Below are positions 34,803 to 43,602 of a DNA stretch of 64,000 bases, piece after piece. This stretch comes from Salinibaculum rarum. Its GTDB lineage: Archaea > Halobacteriota > Halobacteria > Halobacteriales > Haloarculaceae. Both the position numbers and the translations under genes were made by a program. Numbering within the stretch: position 1 is the stretch's first letter; the number at the start of each line of letters is the position of its first letter. The notes under the pieces are model-generated. The model worked only from the letters and a program-made list of their open reading frames with translations, ran no database searches and had not been told where the DNA came from. Where the stretch lies: contig NZ_CP129992.1 in the NCBI RefSeq assembly GCF_030505615.1, positions 992,001 through 1,056,000 of the forward strand. The letters run 5' to 3'.

Positions 34803-35096
34803 CTACCGTCGCTCTGCCAACTCCGCCCGCAAATCTGCCACATCCATGTCTTTCATCGCGAGCAAGACCAGCATGTGATAGACGATGTCGGCTGACTCGT
34901 GTGCGATTTCCTCGTGGTCGTCGTCTTTCGCCGCCAGCAGGAGTTCGGTGGTCTCCTCGCCTAACTTCTCGAGCACGGCGTTTTCCCCCTTCTCGTGGGT
35001 GAAAAGAGACGCTGTGTAGGAGTCCTCCGGAAGCGTCTCCTTGCGGTCTTGGATGACGGCGAAGAGTTCGTCGAGAATCTCGTCGGTGTCGCTCAT
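34803..35096 (-). CDS. hisE: Phosphoribosyl-ATP pyrophosphatase
   Basis: Second step of histidine synthesis: phosphoribosyl-ATP to phosphoribosyl-AMP. The 97-residue all-alpha MazG-type fold has EDSYTASLFTHEKG, KLGEETTELLLAAKD and HESADIVYHMLVLLA, including the metal-binding Glu/Asp residues. No hisI is fused. It follows pdxT on the same strand with a 49-base gap. Confidence 0.93.
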   Translation of the reverse strand: MSDTDEILDELFAVIQDRKETLPEDSYTASLFTHEKGENAVLEKLGEETTELLLAAKDDDHEEIAHESADIVYHMLVLLAMKDMDVADLRAELAERR

Positions 35097-35145
35097 TGCC
35101 GAATCTGTCGGCGGGGGTGGGTTTGTGTCTGTCGCTACTGCCGGC

Positions 35146-35745
35146 TCACTCCTCGACTGCCAGCGTCTCGAAGAAGGCCAGGTCGTGAATCCGGGAGTCC
35201 TCGGTCAACTCCGGGTGAAAGGATGTACCCACGACCGGCCCCTGTTGGACTGCGACCGGTCGGTCGTCGACAGACGCCAGCACCTCGACGTCGTCGTCGA
35301 CAGAGTCGATGACCGGTGCGCGGATGAACACGGCTGGGAAGGGGTCCTCGAAGCCGTCGACCTCGAGCAAGGCCTCGAAGCTGTCTTTCTGCCGGCCGAA
35401 GGCGTTGCGCTCGACGGTCACGTCGAGGACGTTCAGCGTCTCCACGCGGTCGTCGTGGGCGTCCATGCTGGCGACGATAAGCCCCGCGCAGGTCGCGAGC
35501 ATCGGCTTGCCAGCCTCGACGTGGGCGATGACCTCCTCGGCCATCCCCGTCCGCTGGAGGAGCCGCGAGATTGTCGTCGATTCGCCACCGGGGACCAACA
35601 GGACGTCACAGTCCGGAATCACGCCCGACTCGCGGATTTCGAGTACCTCACTGTCCTGGCCGTGTGCGCGCGCTGCCCGTTCGATGGCCGTCGCGTGTTC
35701 GCTGACGTCCCCCTGAACCGCGACGACACCCGCCGTTAGCGTCAT
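35146..35745 (-). CDS. pdxT: Pyridoxal 5'-phosphate synthase glutaminase subunit
   Basis: Releases ammonia from glutamine for PdxS in PLP synthesis. The 199-residue class I amidotransferase has GVVAVQGDVSEH at the start, VPGGESTT, the nucleophile in LATCAGLIVAS and the C-terminal HPELTED. All catalytic residues (Cys, His, Glu) are present. pdxS is not in the window. It is followed by hisE and preceded by a short acidic ORF on the same strand. Confidence 0.94.
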   Translation of the reverse strand: MTLTAGVVAVQGDVSEHATAIERAARAHGQDSEVLEIRESGVIPDCDVLLVPGGESTTISRLLQRTGMAEEVIAHVEAGKPMLATCAGLIVASMDAHDDRVETLNVLDVTVERNAFGRQKDSFEALLEVDGFEDPFPAVFIRAPVIDSVDDDVEVLASVDDRPVAVQQGPVVGTSFHPELTEDSRIHDLAFFETLAVEE

Positions 35746-35793
35746 GCTCTCTTCTGAGTGATTGACGGCGAAAAAGGCCTCGTTGTCGCAGTC

Positions 35794-35913
35794 CTAGTCG
35801 TCGGCCGCCGCTGGCTCCTCGCTGTCGGCCTCGACCTCGGCAGTCGGTGTCTCGGTGTCTGTCGCCGGCGGTGCTGTGTACATGATACCGCGGCTCGCAC
35901 TGTAGCGGGTCAT
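35794..35913 (-). CDS. Small acidic protein upstream of pdxT
   Basis: A 39-residue ORF, MTRYSASRGIMYTAPP then an acidic tail ending EEPAAADD. It is too short to be found by usual gene calling, but a TATA-like TTTAAGTA sits 28 nt before its ATG, as for leaderless haloarchaeal genes, and the acidic composition fits the organism. It ends 49 bases before pdxT. Function unknown. Confidence 0.55.
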   Translation of the reverse strand: MTRYSASRGIMYTAPPATDTETPTAEVEADSEEPAAADD

Positions 35914-35936
35914 TACCCTGTGTGAGACTGTTTCAC

Positions 35937-35944
35937 TACTTAAA
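35937..35944 (-). promoter_or_regulatory. TATA box of the small acidic gene
   Basis: TTTAAGTA on the minus strand, 28 nt before ATG 35913. A second AT-rich element, TATATAATG near 35960-35967 on the plus strand, could serve the divergent prsW gene, with a leader of about 75 nt. Confidence 0.5.
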
Positions 35945-36064
35945 CGTCTCCACTAGGGTATATAATGAACCTTAATGATAAGTCCGGTATTGGCAAGCCG
36001 GCCGGAGACGGCAGCAGAGGCCGCGGGCAAAGCGTTAGGTGCGACGCGGCCAACGTATCAAGCA

Positions 36065-37090
36065 ATGAGTGGCAGACGGGACCCGGTTCAGCAGCGCGAC
36101 GACGGGTCCATGGAGTTACAGGACGTCGTGACCTGGCGGCCGGCGTCGCTGTCCGACCGGGTCATCTACCGTCTCTATCGGGCATCGCGCATCGCCGCAC
36201 GCATCGCACTCGTCGTCCTCGCCGTGCTCATCCTCGCTACCCAGTTTGCACTCGGTGGTCTCGGCGCGCTCACCGACCCGCTTGTCGGGGCGTTCGTGGT
36301 CCTCTCTGCGGTGCCGGCGCTGGTGCTCGCCGCGTACATCTGGTACGCCGACGTGACGACCAGAGAGTCGCTTCGCTTGCTCGTTGTCACGTTCGTCCTC
36401 GGATTCCTGTTTGCGGGCTTTGCCGGCGTGCTCAACGTCGCCGTCGCCGAGCAGGTCGTCCCGCTGTTGTTTGCCGTCAACCTCGATTACGAGATTGCGC
36501 TGGCTGCCCTCTTTCTGTTCGTCGTCGCGCCCATCGAGGAGTGCGTGAAACTGCTCGCCGTCTGGCTCTACGCGTACCGCAAACCCGCATTCAACGCCGT
36601 CGTTGTCGGTGCCGTCTACGGCGCGATGGCCGGCCTCGGCTTCGCGACCATCGAGAACGCCATCTACATCACCAGATACACCGACAGCGCCGCCGGATTC
36701 AGCACGACACTCGCCCAGGGCACGTCGATTGCGACCCAGCGTGCACTCGCCGGCCCCGGCCACGTCATCTACTCGGCGTTTGCCGGCTACTACCTCGGGC
36801 TGGCGAAGTTCAACCGCGAGTACGCCGTTCCAATCGTCATCAAGGGACTGCTCGCCGCCATCTTCATCCACGGTGGATACAACGTCCTCGTCTCACACGT
36901 TCCCGACGTCATCGCTGCGACGGTTGGCCTCTCGAATTTCGCCGCCGTGGTGGTGTTCATCATCGCCTACGACGGTCTCTTTGCCGTCCTGCTCGGCCGA
37001 AAACTCTCGAAGTATCGGGCGGTCTACGAACAGGTCCATACCGACCGCAGGGAGACGATCCAGAGCGAACTCACCGAGTTCGACCCCTGA
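36065..37090 (+). CDS. PrsW-family intramembrane protease
   Basis: A 341-residue polytopic protein related to PrsW/CAAX-type membrane proteases. Putative active-site motifs are PIEECVKLLAVW (EExxK), GFATIENAIYI (FxxxEN), GHVIYSAFAGYYLG and FIHGGYNV. About seven or eight helices surround them. PrsW in Bacillus cuts anti-sigma factors; the target here is unknown. Start MSGRRDPVQ at 36065 chosen over 35975, since the longer form begins too near the TATA element. Confidence 0.83.
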   Translation: MSGRRDPVQQRDDGSMELQDVVTWRPASLSDRVIYRLYRASRIAARIALVVLAVLILATQFALGGLGALTDPLVGAFVVLSAVPALVLAAYIWYADVTTRESLRLLVVTFVLGFLFAGFAGVLNVAVAEQVVPLLFAVNLDYEIALAALFLFVVAPIEECVKLLAVWLYAYRKPAFNAVVVGAVYGAMAGLGFATIENAIYITRYTDSAAGFSTTLAQGTSIATQRALAGPGHVIYSAFAGYYLGLAKFNREYAVPIVIKGLLAAIFIHGGYNVLVSHVPDVIAATVGLSNFAAVVVFIIAYDGLFAVLLGRKLSKYRAVYEQVHTDRRETIQSELTEFDP

Positions 37091-37759
37091 TTACTTCCCG
37101 ACGACGTTCTCCACTGCCTCCTCGTCGACCAGGCTCTCGACGTACTTTGCGATGACGTCGACCTCCAGGTGTACGGGGTCGCCGACTGCCTTCTCCGAGA
37201 GCGTCGTCAGCCGGTAGGTCTCGGGGATGATAGCGACGGTAAACTCGTCGTCGTCGAGGTCGGCGACGGTCAGCGAGATGCCGTCGATGGTAATCGACCC
37301 CTTCGGCACGATGTACTGGTCCTGACTCGCCGGCACGGAGAACGTGTAGAACCAATCACCGTCGTACTCGCTTCGCTCGGACGACGAGGTTCCGCTCGCT
37401 TCGCTTGCGGAACCCTCTCCCACTTGTTCGATGTCGAGCACTTCAGCCGTGGTGTCGACGTGGCCCTGGACGACGTGGCCGTCGAAGCGCCCGTCGGCCG
37501 GCATCGCCCGTTCGAGGTTCAGTTCGTCGCCGACGCCCACCGTCCCGAGGTACGTCTTCGCGACGGTTTCGTCCGCGAGAAAGACGGCGAACCACTCCCC
37601 GTCGACGAACTCCTCGACGGTCAGACAGGCCCCGCTGACGCTGATGGACTGGCCGTCTTCGAGTCCCTCGAAGGTCGTACTGATTCGGAGGCGCCGCCCC
37701 CCGTCCTGGTCGTCGACTGCGAGTACCTCGCCGGTCTCCTCGACGATGCCCGTGAACAT
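37091..37759 (-). CDS. ribE: Riboflavin synthase alpha subunit
   Basis: Dismutates 6,7-dimethyl-8-ribityllumazine to riboflavin. The 222-residue protein has two lumazine-binding repeats: the N-terminal half with MFTGIVEETGEV and SGACLTVEEF, and the C-terminal half with GSITIDGISLTVADL and IPETYRLTTL. Between them, an extra hydrophilic segment of about 25 residues (GEGSASEASGTSSS and onward) is not usual for the family and is coded by palindromic DNA. The stop abuts the prsW stop, so the genes converge. Confidence 0.92.
   Translation of the reverse strand: MFTGIVEETGEVLAVDDQDGGRRLRISTTFEGLEDGQSISVSGACLTVEEFVDGEWFAVFLADETVAKTYLGTVGVGDELNLERAMPADGRFDGHVVQGHVDTTAEVLDIEQVGEGSASEASGTSSSERSEYDGDWFYTFSVPASQDQYIVPKGSITIDGISLTVADLDDDEFTVAIIPETYRLTTLSEKAVGDPVHLEVDVIAKYVESLVDEEAVENVVGK
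37371..37414. repeat. Palindromic element within ribE
   Basis: GGTTCCGC (37388-37395) and GCGGAACC (37407-37414) form an 8-bp hairpin around an 11-base loop of CTCGCTTCGCT type. The neighbouring CTTCGCTCGG (37371-37380) shares the CTCGCTTCGCTCG theme. It encodes the Ser/Glu-rich extra loop of riboflavin synthase and resembles the GCGAGC hairpins in the SUI1-engB spacer. Confidence 0.65.
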
Positions 37760-37840
37760 ACCCTTCGTTTCGGGTCGAACCGGCCAAACGCTTTCGATGC
37801 GAGGGGCGACCTTTTGTGGGTGCCGGTGCTACGTCCGTCA

Positions 37841-38083
37841 ATGTCGCGTGGCGTCATCGAGTTTCTCCAGTTTGCCGGCAGCGTCGTCTTCGCCGTCCCC
37901 GTCGGCTTCTTCGGGTTGCTCAAACTCGTCGAGGGGGACGCACTCGTCGGTGCTGGCTTCGTCTTCCTCTCGGTCGTGATGGTCCTCGGCCGGGAGTACG
38001 TTACGTCGCCGAAGGACCTGCCGGCGATGGCACTCCAGCGGGTCACCGGTCGCGTCGCGAAAGACCCCGACGAAGAGGAGTAG
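37841..38083 (+). CDS. Small two-helix membrane protein
   Basis: An 80-residue protein with two hydrophobic segments (FAGSVVFAVPVGFFGLLKLV and VGAGFVFLSVVMVLGREYV), then a cytosolic tail ending KDPDEEE. A family of small haloarchaeal proteins of this length exists (DUF7533-like, from memory). Divergent from ribE. Confidence 0.65.
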   Translation: MSRGVIEFLQFAGSVVFAVPVGFFGLLKLVEGDALVGAGFVFLSVVMVLGREYVTSPKDLPAMALQRVTGRVAKDPDEEE

Positions 38084-38084
38084 G

Positions 38085-38816
38085 CTATTCGCTGCCGGCG
38101 TCGCTGTCTTCCGATGGCTCGTCGGCGATGCCTGGCGCAGAGCGCTCCCGGTCGGCCCACTGGCCAGCCTCGGTCGCGGCGAGGTACTCATCGAGCAGCG
38201 TCGGGAAGTCCCGGCCCTGGAGGTATCGCAGACCGAAATCCTCCGCCCACTTGATGATGCCCTGGTCCTCGGTGACGACGCCGGCGTCGAGTTCCCGCGC
38301 GAGGATGAGCAAATCGAAGTCCTCGCGGGAATCGAGGATGCCCTGCCGGAGCGCGTCGCGGTACTCGTCGCGCAGATCCGAGACCACCCGGTCGACGTCG
38401 GTCATGTGTTCGTGGTCCTCGACGGTCTCACCCTGTTTCTGCTCGGTCTTCCGGACCGCCTTCTCGGAGACGCGCAGGCCGCGGTTGACCCGTTCGGACA
38501 TCTCGTCGATGAACTCGTAGACCATCTCCGCGGGAATCATCACCTCGTAGTGGGCGGGACTTTTCGTGATGACCCAGGTGTTGAGACGCTGGATGACCGC
38601 GTCGTCGACGTCCCGGTCGGACAGCATGACCGTCAACTCCTCGTAGATAGAGGGGGGCATATAACAGGAGATGTTGTGTTCGAGTCGCGCCGCTGCGATG
38701 CGGTCCAGCAGTGTGAGACAGGCCTCCTCGACGGTCTCGTCCTCGGTTCGAATTTCGGGGGTCAGAAACAGCGACGTATCGAGGACGAACCGCTGCTTGA
38801 GCGGTGACTCGGCCAT
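38085..38816 (-). CDS. RNA ligase partner protein
   Basis: A 243-residue PIN-like protein of the archaeal RNA ligase partner family (TIGR03875 type). Acidic PIN-site residues are visible at RFVLDTSLF and [11 protein letters not shown]-like [10 protein letters not shown]. The gene is divergent from the RNA ligase gene, with 86 bases between starts. The family is defined by this adjacency. Together they are thought to repair or process RNA; nuclease activity of the partner is inferred from the PIN fold. Confidence 0.88.
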   Translation of the reverse strand: MAESPLKQRFVLDTSLFLTPEIRTEDETVEEACLTLLDRIAAARLEHNISCYMPPSIYEELTVMLSDRDVDDAVIQRLNTWVITKSPAHYEVMIPAEMVYEFIDEMSERVNRGLRVSEKAVRKTEQKQGETVEDHEHMTDVDRVVSDLRDEYRDALRQGILDSREDFDLLILARELDAGVVTEDQGIIKWAEDFGLRYLQGRDFPTLLDEYLAATEAGQWADRERSAPGIADEPSEDSDAGSE

Positions 38817-38902
38817 ATCGGTGCTTGTGTGCCCGACGTGAAAGCTTCTCCGGCCTGGTACCTCACACCACGCTTTTGGCACTGACTGCCGGAGTATCCA
38901 CC

Positions 38903-40006
38903 ATGGACCGCAATTTGAGTACCGTCTTCGACGCGGACCACGACGACCTCGTCGAACACTTCGAGCGGGCGACCTACCGCGGCCGCGAGTACTTCTATCT
39001 CCCCGACGAGCGCCACGGCGTCGAGCGCGGGACCGTCGTCGCAGGTTGCGCCGTCGTTCGTGGTTTTCCCTCGATTCCCCGTGTCCTCGTCTTAGAGCCC
39101 GGCGTCCCCGATTTCTTCGACGGGCCGGTCACCGTCGAGGAGAAACTCAACGGATACAACGTCCGCATCGCGCGCGTCGACGGTGACGTGCTCGCGTTCA
39201 CTCGCAGCGGCTACGTCTGTCCGTTCACGACGAGTCTGGCCGCCGACTACCCGCTCGATTCCTTTTTCGACGAGTACCCGGACACGGTCGTCTGTGGGGA
39301 ACTCATCGGTCCGGAAAACCCCTACACGACCCACGACTACGCGGAGGTCGACGAGGCTGCCCTCCGGGTGTTCGACCTCCGCGACCGGGAGAGCGGCGAG
39401 CCGATGGCCGTCGAGCGCCGCCGCGAGCGCTGTGACGCCTACGACCTGTCGACAGTCCCGGCGTTTGGCACCCACGAACCGGACGCGGCCGTCGATGCAA
39501 TCCGCGAGGCCATCGCGGACCTCGACGAGCAGGGCCGGGAGGGTGTCGTCGTCAAATCCGAGGATGGAGAACGCGCTCTCAAGTACACAACGTCGGCGAT
39601 TCACCGTGCTGACCTCGCACACGCCTTCGACAAGCCCTTCGACTACGGCCAGCAGTTCATGTTCGCACGGGTCATCCGCGAGGCGTTCCAGTCCGTCGAG
39701 TTCGGCGAAGACGAGGCGACTGCCCGCGAGCGCGCCCGCGAGATGGGCGAATCGGTTCTGCTGCCTGCTATCGAGAGCATCCGCGCTGTCGAAGACGGTT
39801 CGACTATCGGTGACACCCACACCGTTCGCGGCGACCCCGCGACGATAGAGTCGCTCCTGAACCGGTTTCGAGCCGTCGGACTCCACCTCGACATCGAGGA
39901 AGACACTTACGAAGACGACGAGCGTGTCGTCCGGTTCACGAAGGTGGCAGACGCCAGCCGGGACAAAATCAACCACCTTCTCTCAGGTGGGACTATCGAC
40001 GAGTGA
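38903..40006 (+). CDS. ATP-dependent RNA ligase, archaeal (Rnl3) type
   Basis: Covalent nucleotidyltransferase of 367 residues that seals RNA or adenylates 5'-phosphate ends. Motif I is [10 protein letters not shown] with adenylated Lys81; [12 protein letters not shown] and [18 protein letters not shown] give motifs IIIa/IV and V. The C-terminal domain ([16 protein letters not shown]) is the dimerisation part seen in the Pyrococcus/Methanothermobacter enzymes. Converges with the helicase gene, 9 bases apart. Confidence 0.9.
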   Translation: MDRNLSTVFDADHDDLVEHFERATYRGREYFYLPDERHGVERGTVVAGCAVVRGFPSIPRVLVLEPGVPDFFDGPVTVEEKLNGYNVRIARVDGDVLAFTRSGYVCPFTTSLAADYPLDSFFDEYPDTVVCGELIGPENPYTTHDYAEVDEAALRVFDLRDRESGEPMAVERRRERCDAYDLSTVPAFGTHEPDAAVDAIREAIADLDEQGREGVVVKSEDGERALKYTTSAIHRADLAHAFDKPFDYGQQFMFARVIREAFQSVEFGEDEATARERAREMGESVLLPAIESIRAVEDGSTIGDTHTVRGDPATIESLLNRFRAVGLHLDIEEDTYEDDERVVRFTKVADASRDKINHLLSGGTIDE

Positions 40007-40015
40007 CCGGAACGG

Positions 40016-41869
40016 TCAGTCTGCCTGCGCGGGCATCGGTTCTTCGGCTTCGGCGAGCAACTCGTCGAGGTCGGACCCGGTCGGTTCGTTGTTCAGGAGG
40101 ACGTCGACCGGCAGCGTCGGTGCGCCGTCGACGAGGTTCTCCAGCAGAACGAGGCGTTCGCGGGCACGGCTCATCCCGACGTAGAACACGCGGCGTTCGT
40201 TGTCGGTGAGCGTGGGGACCGGCGAGGTGTGCTTGGTGAACTCCTCGTCGCCGGGGACGTGCTGGCCGTTCTGTTCGACGGTCGCGGCCATCTGCTCGAC
40301 GACCTTCTCGGTGAGGTCGGTGGCGACGAAGACGTGGTCGGCCTCGCGACCCTTCGCGGAGTGGATGGTGCCGACGCGAACGCGGTCCGTCTCGAGTCCA
40401 CGGTAGTCGCCGGTGAAGTAGGCGCCGACGGTCCGCTCCTGGAAGTTGGTGACTTTCCGGAGCATGTCCGCGGCAGAGCGGGGGTCCGGCACGAAGGGTG
40501 CGTACTCCCGGATGACCTCGGCTTCGATTTCGAGATTGACGATGTCCTCGACGTCGCTTGCCTCCTCGCGCTCGTCGAGTTCGTCGAAGAGGTCGTCACG
40601 CTCGCCGGTCCCGAAGGCGGAATCTGCGAGCATGTCAGCGAGACGGCGAGCCTGCAGGCCGTCGACCGGTTCGTCGGCGTCCAGTGCCTCGATTGCCTCG
40701 ACGTACTGCTGGAGTCGGTCGGTCCACATCCGCTGGTCGGTCAGACACTGGAAGGGAATCCCTTCGCCGATGAACTCGTCGATGAACTGGAACATCTGGT
40801 AGCGCGCCCGGAACAGCACCATCACGGTGTCGTCCTCGGTTTCCGCTATCGTACCGCGGACGTTCCGAACCACGTCGAGCATCGAGGGGTGGTCGACAGC
40901 CTCGACACTTCCTCCTTCCTTGCGGGGTTCGAGGTCCTTGTCCTGTCGTTTCTCGATGTGTGACACCTCGCGGTTGACGACGTTGAGAATCCGCGAGGGC
41001 AGGCGATAGGAGTTGGGGAGGATGACGTCGTCGTCGACGTCCTCTTCGAGCAGGAGGTCCGGGTCGGCGCCCTGCCAGGCGTAGACGACCTGGTCGTCGT
41101 CACCGGCGATGAGGACCCGCTCCATGTGGGGTCGCCACTCGGCGTAGACCTGGTACTGCAGCGTCGTGATGTCCTGAAACTCGTCGATGACCAGGTAGTC
41201 GACGCTCGGGAGCAGGGAGCGTTGCTGGACCCGTTCGAGCATGTCCGCAAAGCCGACGAGGCCGTTGTCACCCTTGTAGCTGCGCCAGGCGCGAATCGCT
41301 TCGGGGATGTCCAGTCGGTCGTCGTCGCTGGGCCAGGTCGGGGTGTACTTGTTCCCCGTCTGGGCGTTCTCGTCGATGTCCGGTGGGAGGCGGACCTCCT
41401 CGTCGTCCCACTTGAACGGCACGTCGTACCAGTCGGCAACGTCGCGGGTGGTCCGCTGGAGCCACTGGCTGGTCGCGATGACCTTGTTGCCAAGCGTCGT
41501 CGAGCGCGCCGAGCGCCGGCGCGAGCCCTCGTACTCGTCTTCGTACTCGATGCCGAACTGGTCGCAAAAGTCCTCCTTGTCGCTTTCGCCGACCACGTCG
41601 CCCCGCGAGAGGTTCAGCAGGTCGTAGGCTTTCGCGTGCATCGTCGAGACGTTCCCGCGCAGGGCACGCGGTGTCATATCGAGCCGTTCGGCGAGGCGTT
41701 CGCGGATTTCCGCGGCGGCCGCGCGAGTGTACGAGACGACGAGGATGTCCCGCACGTCGATGTCGTCTTTCTCTTCGAGTAATTGCTCTACCCGGTCGAG
41801 CAGTGCCGTCGTCTTCCCGCTTCCCGGGCCACCAAACAGGCGGACGACCTGGGTGGTCGAGTCAGTCAT
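40016..41869 (-). CDS. UvrD/PcrA-type ATP-dependent helicase
   Basis: Superfamily 1A DNA helicase of 617 residues. Walker A is GGPGSGKTT near 11-19, motif Ia SYTRAAAAEI, Walker B VIDEFQD, motif III GDDDQVVYAWQGAD, motif IV ILPNSYRLP, motif V VGTIHSAKGREADHVFV and motif VI VFYVGMSRARERL. No nuclease domain is attached. Haloarchaeal UvrD-like proteins act in excision or replication repair; the exact role here is unknown. ATG 41869 chosen; 41878 is 9 bases longer. Confidence 0.9.
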   Translation of the reverse strand: MTDSTTQVVRLFGGPGSGKTTALLDRVEQLLEEKDDIDVRDILVVSYTRAAAAEIRERLAERLDMTPRALRGNVSTMHAKAYDLLNLSRGDVVGESDKEDFCDQFGIEYEDEYEGSRRRSARSTTLGNKVIATSQWLQRTTRDVADWYDVPFKWDDEEVRLPPDIDENAQTGNKYTPTWPSDDDRLDIPEAIRAWRSYKGDNGLVGFADMLERVQQRSLLPSVDYLVIDEFQDITTLQYQVYAEWRPHMERVLIAGDDDQVVYAWQGADPDLLLEEDVDDDVILPNSYRLPSRILNVVNREVSHIEKRQDKDLEPRKEGGSVEAVDHPSMLDVVRNVRGTIAETEDDTVMVLFRARYQMFQFIDEFIGEGIPFQCLTDQRMWTDRLQQYVEAIEALDADEPVDGLQARRLADMLADSAFGTGERDDLFDELDEREEASDVEDIVNLEIEAEVIREYAPFVPDPRSAADMLRKVTNFQERTVGAYFTGDYRGLETDRVRVGTIHSAKGREADHVFVATDLTEKVVEQMAATVEQNGQHVPGDEEFTKHTSPVPTLTDNERRVFYVGMSRARERLVLLENLVDGAPTLPVDVLLNNEPTGSDLDELLAEAEEPMPAQAD

Positions 41870-41949
41870 TGCAACCATAGTGGGTCCGCTGGTTCATAAA
41901 CGGCGCGACTTCGAACTCGCGTCGTTGACGGCCGGCGCGGGTGCTTTCA

Positions 41950-42246
41950 CTATCGATACAGCGAGACGTACAGCATGCTAAATCCGATGATGAAGGGTAT
42001 CGTCTCGGACATCTGGAAGAAGATGTTCACCAGCGGGGCCGTGCTCGTGCCAAACTGGGTGATGACGCTGCTGATTGCCACGCCCATACTGATGAAGGCA
42101 AAGCCGAGAAAGGCATATTGGAGTCGTGCTGTCTGGCGCTTCTGGTAGGCCTGGAAACTGATGAGCGTGATGCCGAGTGTCAGCCCGAACACTGCAAACC
42201 GCATGAGCACGAGCAGCCCCCTGGCCACCGGCACGACGTCGACCAT
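41950..42246 (-). CDS. Small membrane protein (DUF7521-like)
   Basis: A 98-residue protein of three membrane helices (MRFAVFGLTLGITLISFQAY, LGFAFISMGVAISSVI and FIIGFSMLYVSLY). A TATA-like TTTATTATAG about 30 nt before its ATG supports the start. It lies just downstream of the wHTH gene on the same strand; in haloarchaea such pairs are common, and the regulator may respond to the membrane protein. Function unknown. Confidence 0.7.
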   Translation of the reverse strand: MVDVVPVARGLLVLMRFAVFGLTLGITLISFQAYQKRQTARLQYAFLGFAFISMGVAISSVITQFGTSTAPLVNIFFQMSETIPFIIGFSMLYVSLYR

Positions 42247-42306
42247 CTGTTCACCGATGGTACACCAACTGCTATAATAAACGTGGCTACCTCACCTGCG
42301 CGGCGG

Positions 42307-42654
42307 TCACTCGGCGCGAAGGTCGTCCCACAGCTGACTGAACCGGTCTGGCAGGTTCTCCTCACGATAGATGCGGACGCGATACTCGTCGTCCTGCAAG
42401 GAGATGACCGTGCTCTCGAAGTTCGACTCGTAGACCTTGTAGTGGTTGCCGTCGTCGGCCACTAGCGTCTGTTCCGTGATGAGGTCGTACTCGGTGAGCA
42501 TCTCGATGCGACGGTACACCGTCGGCAGCGACATGTCACACTCCTCGGCGAGTTCCTTGGCCGATTTCTGCTCGCGGCTGATTGCTGCGAGGACGTGTCG
42601 AGCGTGCTGGTCACCGATCGTGTCCAGAATCTCCTCGATGCTTCGGTCGTCCAC
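42307..42654 (-). CDS. Winged-helix transcriptional regulator (ArsR-like)
   Basis: A 115-residue wHTH protein: RSIEEILDTIGDQHARHVL is the first helix pair, KSAKELAEECDMSLPTVYRR the recognition region. The second half (HYKVYESNFESTVI) is a beta-wing extension. GTG 42654 is taken as start because a TATA box lies 27 nt upstream; the longer reading to 42750 would begin before the promoter. Confidence 0.8.
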   Translation of the reverse strand: MDDRSIEEILDTIGDQHARHVLAAISREQKSAKELAEECDMSLPTVYRRIEMLTEYDLITEQTLVADDGNHYKVYESNFESTVISLQDDEYRVRIYREENLPDRFSQLWDDLRAE

Positions 42655-42677
42655 TAGCGGGTAGTTACTGCCCCGGT

Positions 42678-42684
42678 GTATAAG
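42678..42684 (-). promoter_or_regulatory. TATA box of the wHTH gene
   Basis: CTTATAC on the minus strand, centred 27 nt before GTG 42654. Fits a leaderless transcript beginning with GTG. Confidence 0.6.
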
Positions 42685-42819
42685 GGTTTTCGAGCGACAA
42701 TCGGCTCGTTTGGACGGCAGCGCCCGCTGCTCTGGGGGTTCTTTCAGCATCGGAAAACGCGCGCGGGGTATTATGTGTTCCCTTGCGAAACTCCAGATGC
42801 AGCCCTCGTCTAGTCAACC

Positions 42820-43320
42820 ATGTCCGGTGACGACCTTCACGCGACGCCACACGTTGTACAGGCTGACCCCCCACACGACAGCTCTTCCGCTGTCACCGCT
42901 CAGTTGATAGAGCGCGTGCGCGGCGACCGGCGTGACGGCACGCCGACGGAGGTTCTGTCGTCGGTCACTGCGGACCTGCTCGACGACGACGTCGCTGACA
43001 TCGACGTCGCCGAGGAGGTACTCACGCAGAGTCTAGACGAGATTCTCGTGGCGCTGATTGCGATGCGCGACGACGGGACACACGGAAGCGCTCTGATGGA
43101 CGATATGGCACACCTGTTCGACGTCCAGCCCAGTCCGGGCACCGTCTACCCCCGACTGCACGACCTCGAATCGGCCGGTACCCTCACGCGCCACGACCTC
43201 GTTCAGACAAAGCAGTACTCCATCAGCGACGACGACGCCGCGGAGTCACAACTTGAACGCGCGGCGTATCAGCACCTCGCACTCGGACTGTTTCTCCACG
43301 CCGCACTCGATACAGTGTAA
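42820..43320 (+). CDS. PadR-like transcriptional regulator
   Basis: A 166-residue protein. The first 60 residues are an acidic, probably flexible tail; from about 68 a PadR-type wHTH begins: LDEILVALIAMRDDGTHGSALMDDMA, GTVYPRLHDLESAGTL (recognition helix) and TKQYSISD (wing). No ligand domain is visible. TATTATG near 42770 may be its promoter, with a leader of about 25 nt. Confidence 0.75.
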   Translation: MSGDDLHATPHVVQADPPHDSSSAVTAQLIERVRGDRRDGTPTEVLSSVTADLLDDDVADIDVAEEVLTQSLDEILVALIAMRDDGTHGSALMDDMAHLFDVQPSPGTVYPRLHDLESAGTLTRHDLVQTKQYSISDDDAAESQLERAAYQHLALGLFLHAALDTV

Positions 43321-43425
43321 CACCCCCTGCCCGTTTCTCCCCGTTCGATTCGTCTCCTGACGACAGGCACGCGAGAGACAGTGTCGCCACTGACCGGTCG
43401 GTGTCAGGAAAACAGTTTTTGCCGT

Positions 43426-43602
43426 CTATATCGGTGTCCAGCCACAGACCGAGCACTCTGTGGCTACATCGTCGTGGAGTCCGCCACACTCCGGGCACTG
43501 CTTTTTGTTATAGCTTTCCTCCCAGCCAATATCGTCCGTCTCGTGGCCGCGCTGGGACAGGAACTCGTCGAACATGTCGTTACTGCTCGGTGCGGAGGCC
43601 AT
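43426..43602 (-). CDS. Small zinc-finger protein (HVO_0416-like)
   Basis: A 58-residue protein starting MASAPSSND. It has QCPECGGLHDDVATECSVCGW, two CxxC knuckles forming one zinc finger, as in the small haloarchaeal zinc-finger families. TATATGCT about 32 nt upstream of 43602 supports the start; a longer reading to 43629 is less likely. Confidence 0.75.
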   Translation of the reverse strand: MASAPSSNDMFDEFLSQRGHETDDIGWEESYNKKQCPECGGLHDDVATECSVCGWTPI

